DNA from: Urechis unicinctus
Lineage: Eukaryota > Annelida > Polychaeta > Xenopneusta > Urechidae
Length of the DNA stretch: 64,000 nt
NCBI GenBank assembly: GCA_034190875.2
Contig: CM067358.1
Coordinates: 43,187,750 to 43,251,749 of the forward strand
Direction of reading: 5' to 3'
Made by a program: the position numbers and the translations under genes. Shown piece by piece: positions 24,446-64,000 of the stretch. The notes beneath the pieces are model-generated. The model searched no databases, had not been told where the DNA came from, and was given only the letters and a program-made list of their open reading frames with translations. Each line of letters opens with the position of its first letter. Position 1 is the first letter of the stretch.

Positions 24446-25645
24446 TAGGGCTGTCAGTGATTTTTTTCAAATTCATTGTATCTCGTTGAAATTATACATG
24501 AAGATAGGTATACTCATGAGGATTCTAAAAAGGTATGTTTCATTTTTTTTAAGTCAATTAGAAAAAAAGTTATTGAGGTTTCAATTTCCATGGAATTGCT
24601 CGGTTTTGTGCCAGAATTCCACGGTAAGGGATAACAGCCACTTTCTGTCTTATAATTAGAATATCATAGTGAAATTATACCATGTACAATCTAGAGGATT
24701 CTAAAAAGCTATGTTTCATTTTTTTAAATCAATTAGTAAAAAAGTTATTGAGGTTTCAAATTCCATGGAATTGCTCAGTTTTGTGCCATAATTCTACGGT
24801 AATGGATAACAGCCACTTTCTGTCTTATAATTAGAATATCATAGTGAAATTATACCATATACAATCTAGAGGATTCTAATAAGCTATGTTTCATTTTTTT
24901 AAATCAATTAGTAAAAAAGTTATTGAGGTTTCAAATTCCATAGAATTGCTCAGTTTTGTGCCAGAATTCTACGGTAATGGATAACAGCCACTTTCTATTT
25001 CTTATAGAAAGACAAGGATGACCCTGGTACGGGCTCACGGGGCGAGCATGTGATGATTGGACAACGTTTTGAAGTGCAAAATACGACAAAACGGCTCCAT
25101 TAAATAAGATAAAAACTTCACCCATTTGTAACATCATACTTAAATTTGTCAAAAGTGTGTACCTATGTCGCGGGCTTCTGATGCCAAAATTTTGGGAAAA
25201 AATACTTTTTGTTTACACCGTAACATTTCGTACGCAAATAATATTATTTTCCCTTTTTTTTTTTTTTTTAGATTTCACATGATCATGAACATTAGAATGC
25301 CATCTTGTCATTTACTAAACAATAGAAAAAAACGATACGGGAAAACGAATACGAACCGATTTAGAGAATTCGAAACGGACTGAATCTCGAAAAGTCAAAA
25401 ATGCTCGCCAAGAATTGGGAAAAAACGTATTGCTCCACAAACACACAATTTTTATGGCTCAAACGGAGTAAAATGCGAAAAGTAAGGCAATATTATTGAA
25501 ATTCAATACGTTAGCTCTCGTTTGATGTATCATTCGTCCATATATCTTAAATATAAATGCCAGTTAGAGCAAGTTGAAAAAAAATTGGAAATAACATTGA
25601 GGCACAAACGCGGCCGTCTGCGTCGAGGTTCGGCTGACACCCCTG
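24446..25645 (-). mobile_element. hAT-like non-autonomous DNA element, copy 2 (inverted)
   Basis: Same family as 14406-16047 but reversed: it begins TAGGGCTGTCAG and ends CTGACACCCCTG. It keeps three units of array B (about 24530-25000) and the 600-base outer arm up to 25645, but only a remnant of array A. No clear flanking duplication is seen. Inner blocks such as ATTTCGTACGCAAATAATAT and GTATTGAATTTCAATAATAT-type sequence align closely with copy 1. Confidence 0.7.
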
Positions 25646-25649
25646 AATG

Positions 25650-25985
25650 GTAAGTTGAATATATGAACTTTTCAAAATAGCCGATTGTTACATGGTAACT
25701 CTTTGGTTAGCCCCGGTCGGATGGTAGTATATATAAGATATATACCGATAAGACGTTGTGCACGGCTACTAGTTGATAAAATAAAAGAACTACTATTAAA
25801 ACCCAACCCATTTAACTATAAATGATAGTTAAATTTCATCTTCATTTCTAACTTAAAAATTTCAAATCAAGCAAAATCATATTTTCATAGTCCATGGAGT
25901 ATGGTACTATTTTCATATGTAAAACCCTGATATTCGAATAATATTGCATGCATTTAAGTGCAAAGTATTGTGAAATGTATGTGCT
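25650..25985. other. no gene recognised
   Basis: AT-rich spacer between the hAT-like copy and the unidentified gene fragment. Confidence 0.4.
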
Positions 25986-25992
25986 ATTGCAG

Positions 25993-26428
25993 ACACGATG
26001 TTCCAACATCAATGCGTGACAAGTGAACTGCATCCATTGTTCACTGAAGATGTACCTCCCGATTCATCATCCAAACTAGTGCATGCCCGTCATGTCAAAA
26101 AATCCACAATGGTGGATCAAATTGCACTTTGTCATTCAATGGACCTCCTATATTTGTTACAAAACAAGAGAGATTAGAATTCGAGGACATTGCGAACAAA
26201 ACAGTGGCTGAAATCAAGCTTTGAATAGAATCTTTAATGCAGACATAGACGAGTTTCGTCACCAGTTGTTGAACAAAAAAGGTAAGAAGCCTGTGAAAGT
26301 AGACTTCATTAACTTTTTCCAAATGTTAGTAGAATTTAAGGAACAAGAGGCAGATTTTGTAGACACAATCCCTAAGGATAGGTTTGATGAGGAAACTGAT
26401 TATTAACTAACATGTGTTGATTAATAAA
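25993..26428 (+). pseudogene. unidentified gene fragment, frame not continuous
   Basis: After an acceptor-like TATTGCAG at 25992, an open frame runs from ATG 25998 to 26177 (contains TSELHPLFTEDVPPDSSSK). The frame around 26170-26220 reads RLEFEDIANKTVAEIKL, and a third frame, 26221-26406, reads FRHQLLNKKGKKPVKVDF and VEFKEQEADFVDTIPKDRF before TAA. All three have a charged, protein-like composition. AATAAA follows 17 bases after the stop (26423-26428). The poly(A) signal suggests a true 3' end. Origin unknown: a decayed gene, retrocopy or terminal exon with errors. Confidence 0.4.
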
Positions 26429-26429
26429 G

Positions 26430-27430
26430 TTATGTATATGATGAAGGTCAACTTCTTGCTTGTTCTAGGGAAAGTACTTCCTCTTGTCAATCAGTCACAA
26501 CTTGGGACTGCCCAATTCATTCCTTTGAATAACTACAGCTAACCTTTGCATACTACAGGTGGGTGTACATTGAATGAGAACACAATGTATTGGTTTATAA
26601 CTTTTATTTAGCTAATGAAACATTTTACAACTATTTCTGTCAGTAGAAAAATAAAAGGTGCAAGAAGTTGTGGGTCAAAGCCCTTACAGACTACACTCAG
26701 GGCACATATACACTTCATTTGTGACATCTTTAACAATAAATTGTTCCCAACCTTCATTTGCCGATGATATCAACTTATGCTAGCAGAAGAAAAAAGGATT
26801 GGTGATTTTTTTGCATGCCATATCAGTCCCCCAAAACAAACTTAAGGAGAATAAATACAAACATCATGCAAACATTGTATATCTTTTAACCAATAAGAAC
26901 AATTTTTGCATGCACATAACTGAAAACTTTGAACAGAACAAAACAATATTATTAAAACTTGAGTGCCTTTGAGGACCACGCTTCGGGAATGACATCGTGC
27001 TTTTTTTAGCTTCTTCTGACTAGATATGAAAAGAATATCCACACGCATGAGATACAAAGCATGAACCAATTTCTGTAAATGGAAAAGCAGGCGATGGGAA
27101 GATGCACAATGGGATGTTTGGGCAGAAAAATGAGTGAGATTGATTCATTTAATATACTCATTAAAAACTACACAGATAATGCTCCAAAATACAGTAGCAG
27201 CTATAGCAATGCAATGAAGTGAAAAATATATCCAGGGTTACTGGAAAAGGATTGCATTCCCACACTTGCAGTCGTTCAACAACGAGTAAATACATGCATT
27301 TTAGTTTTCCAGTGTAATCATTGATCTCTAGATGCTTGCAAATCTTCGAATAAATGTGCGTATAAATGCTGGTATATATACGTATACGTGGGATTATGTA
27401 TGCAAACGTATGCGTGATTGCGAGTGCGTG
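26430..27430. other. no gene recognised
   Basis: AT-rich intergenic sequence without supported features. Confidence 0.4.
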
Positions 27431-27435
27431 CTTAT

Positions 27436-28966
27436 CAGGTCAGGGATCACCGCAGATTGAAGTACGTCCCTTAAACGAAGGACGTACCTTGATCAACGTA
27501 CGCCGTACTACAATCGACGGTCGGACAAGATCAGTTCAGCCATTCACAGGGTGCTTCAGTAACTCTCCCATATATTTTCTTACAGCATATTTGATTGGTC
27601 AACCGTTATTGTGACCCTGTTCATGACACATTTAGCTATATTTAGAATGCTAAATTCCCTACCCGCGTCATTTTGGGAGTCTCCATCAGCTGACTGTATG
27701 TCAACGCATAAGATCTTTTTCCGATTGTCGTGTCTTTGTTTCATCGTATCTTCTTTTATTCAAACAGTAGGGTATTAACTCTCCTTTCTCCCGATAAAAT
27801 ATTCATTCCTCTAGTCTTTTTAAGTAATTTTAATTAAATTGTATGTCCGCAACTTCAGATATTGTGGAAATTATATGTGCACCTGAGGTGCAAATGTCGC
27901 CGTACGTTAAACGAAGGACGATGGCGTACTTAAATCGAGGTCTGGTTTAGCAAATGAGAGTCTCAATACAGTAATTGCTTCTTTTTAGTTTTTTTGTTTA
28001 CCAAATTCACAAAGGAGAATAGTCCTGTGGAATTATGGATAATATTAGCTTATTTTACTTGACTCAACTCACACCTTATTTGACTTTGACTTCATCAACA
28101 ACAATATATAAAGCCTTTGATTCAAGTGATGTAACCATCATGTTTAGAAACGTAGAAAGTTATTTCTGTGTTGGATACAAAAAACCTATAAATGTATACT
28201 CCTACTTTCTTCCGCTTTAAAATGTTTGTTTGATTAGGAACTTAATTGAATTCAGTTAATGAAATAAAAGCATGCAGGTTAATGACTATTGTCTACAAAA
28301 TGTGGGAAAATGCAAACATGCTCATCTTAGCATGCATAAGAATTTGCAAAATTCAATGTTTTTGACACAAATACATGCATGGATTGCATCACTGAATGAG
28401 AAGGGTTTTTAGATGGCACTTTGCAGTTACAAGGAGAGAGGGTAAATATAATGTATAAATAAATAAAAATATCAACAAAGAATATGTAGTAACCAAGACA
28501 AACTTCCAAAATGCACGTTGTTCATTTATTTGATTCGTACTTGAATTGAGGGACGCAGCGTACGTCGATTGACGTATGACAGTGATGACTTGACATTCTC
28601 ATTTGTTCAAAGTCGGTTTTTAAGCTAGGCGGACATACAAATTCAAGTTATTACCAGACACTGTTATTAACAGATAAGATGATATTTTAGGGTCGAATAA
28701 ACGGCTTCAAACACGGCGATGAGCTCGGAACGCAGCAGTGCACTTGACTGAAATCAGCTGTTGGGAGCTAAATTTAGTCAATGATGTCATGAATCTATTT
28801 AAACGAACCCAAGATAATACAAACGTTAGTGAGTCTTGGTAATTTAGATTATTCTCGGGACCCCGCGCATATTGCAACCGTCCGCCGATCGAAGAACGGC
28901 GTAAGTTGAACGAGGTACATCCTTCGTTTAAGGGACGTACGTCAATCTGCGGTGATCCTCGACCTG
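27436..28966. mobile_element. 1.53 kb DNA element with long terminal inverted repeats
   Basis: The ends are about 70-base inverted repeats: left 27436-27506 and right 28897-28966, both carrying GGATCACCGCAGATTGA and TACGTCCCTTAAACGAAGGA. CTTAT flanks both sides (27431-27435 and 28967-28971), a 5-base target duplication. Degenerate inner copies of the terminal motif occur at about 27893-27950 and 28530-28580. The inside is AT-rich with no transposase, so it is a large non-autonomous element. Superfamily not assigned. Confidence 0.75.
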
Positions 28967-28971
28967 CTTAT

Positions 28972-29635
28972 CCGTGTAAGTGCGAAACGTGTTTATATGT
29001 GCGTACAAGTGCGTTTATGTGAGCATACGCACCTCACGTCAAAAACAATAGTCAATAGAGAAAATCAGCGAAAATCAGCGTGAATGAGTAAGTAACTTGT
29101 CGATTCGATAACGAGTGCGCGGGCGATAATATTAGCCTCGAGACGATTTCCCAGGACGGACAGGAATTCCAGGACGCCCTGGAAATCCAGTCTAGGCCCC
29201 TGATTGGGGCAGTCAGCCGGGATCTCAAACTGGTATCACTGTTTTAGCAGAAGACAACGCATTTTTCGGCAACATTGCATTGGATTGAATTAGTTAAAAA
29301 TTAACGGACGAAATATGTTAAAATCAACTCACGCGTCAATCATTAAGTTGCCGGAAAATTCAGATAAACAACCTCAGAACCTGTCAACATATACATTAAA
29401 GAGACAGGATACAGATTTCTACTCTCAATTTTTTGGGTTTTTTTATTTTACTTTTCTGTTTCCAAAATCATATTTTCATAGATATATGCATAACAAATAT
29501 TGACCAATTTAATGCAAATGGTAGGGTTCAATATATTTTGGACGAATCTTGCTATATCACGTTCCGAGAGTAATACACTTCAGCTTCGGCTATTTCCGTA
29601 AACATTCGCGACTACGCCTTGGTTCATTCGGCAAA
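28972..29635. other. upstream region of ARHGAP39
   Basis: No coding sequence supported. It should contain the ARHGAP39 promoter, and possibly the divergent GID8 promoter if its 5' UTR intron is long. No TATA box near the start was seen. Confidence 0.35.
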
Positions 29636-29686
29636 ATGGCGGAGATTGTCAATCTGGATTTATTTCTTGCTTTTCACTGCACATAG
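29636..29686 (+). promoter_or_regulatory. possible upstream ORF in ARHGAP39 leader
   Basis: GGCAAAATGGCGGAG starts a 16-codon frame (MAEIVNLDLFLAFHCT) that ends 22 bases before the ARHGAP39 ATG. AAAATGGCGG is also a textbook YY1 site, which often sits at the start of TATA-less genes, so this may be a promoter element rather than a translated uORF. Confidence 0.35.
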
Positions 29687-29708
29687 GATTGATACCACGA
29701 CCGCAGAG

Positions 29709-64000
<34,292 letters not shown>

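Overview
The window looks like gene-poor, repeat-rich DNA of an invertebrate animal. A lophotrochozoan, probably a gastropod mollusc, fits best. That is an inference from the insect-type Toll-like receptor, the animal-type split genes, the many micro- and minisatellites and the hAT-like elements; no species was identified. No virus-like element, tRNA, rRNA or CRISPR array was recognised.

Four host genes can be supported. (1) A Toll-like receptor (+ strand): a short signal-peptide exon (994-1096) and a long exon (6547-9640) joined across a 5.45 kb intron with matching phase. Its frame slips by one base inside the membrane helix. (2) NUP35 (Nup53/MPPN nucleoporin, + strand, 17243-21442): ten coding exons giving a complete 351-residue protein. 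(3) GID8/TWA1 (- strand, 24065-23011): four coding exons, convergent with NUP35, with a probable one-base slip altering the last residues. (4) ARHGAP39/Vilse/CrossGAP (+ strand, 29709 to beyond the right edge): two WW domains, a long Ser/Pro/Gln-rich middle and the start of the MyTH4 domain; the RhoGAP domain must lie to the right of the window.

Layout: 1-10.1 kb TLR; 10.1-17.2 kb repeats (an inverted minisatellite, compound TA/GA microsatellite and a hAT-like element); 17.2-24.1 kb NUP35 and GID8; 24.4-29 kb a second hAT-like copy in opposite orientation, an unidentified gene fragment, and a 1.53 kb element with long CGTACG-rich terminal inverted repeats; 29.7-64 kb ARHGAP39, whose 18.6 kb second intron holds many unrelated minisatellites, including a 22-bp array that grades into a 44-bp dimeric array.

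The most unusual feature is at 50.04-50.83 kb. The last 30 bases of the second WW exon plus its splice donor have been amplified as a 42-bp (14-codon) minisatellite. The first eight units are in frame and each carries the same CAG|GTCAGT donor in the same phase, so the exon could end at any of them. Downstream, a 288-codon open frame with a diverged 10-residue Arg-Ser-Pro repeat (to 53774) ends at a phase-0 donor that fits the next ARHGAP39 exon, and may be an alternative first exon.

The genes share no pathway: innate immune receptor, nuclear pore component, GID/CTLH ubiquitin-ligase subunit, and Rac/Cdc42 regulator.
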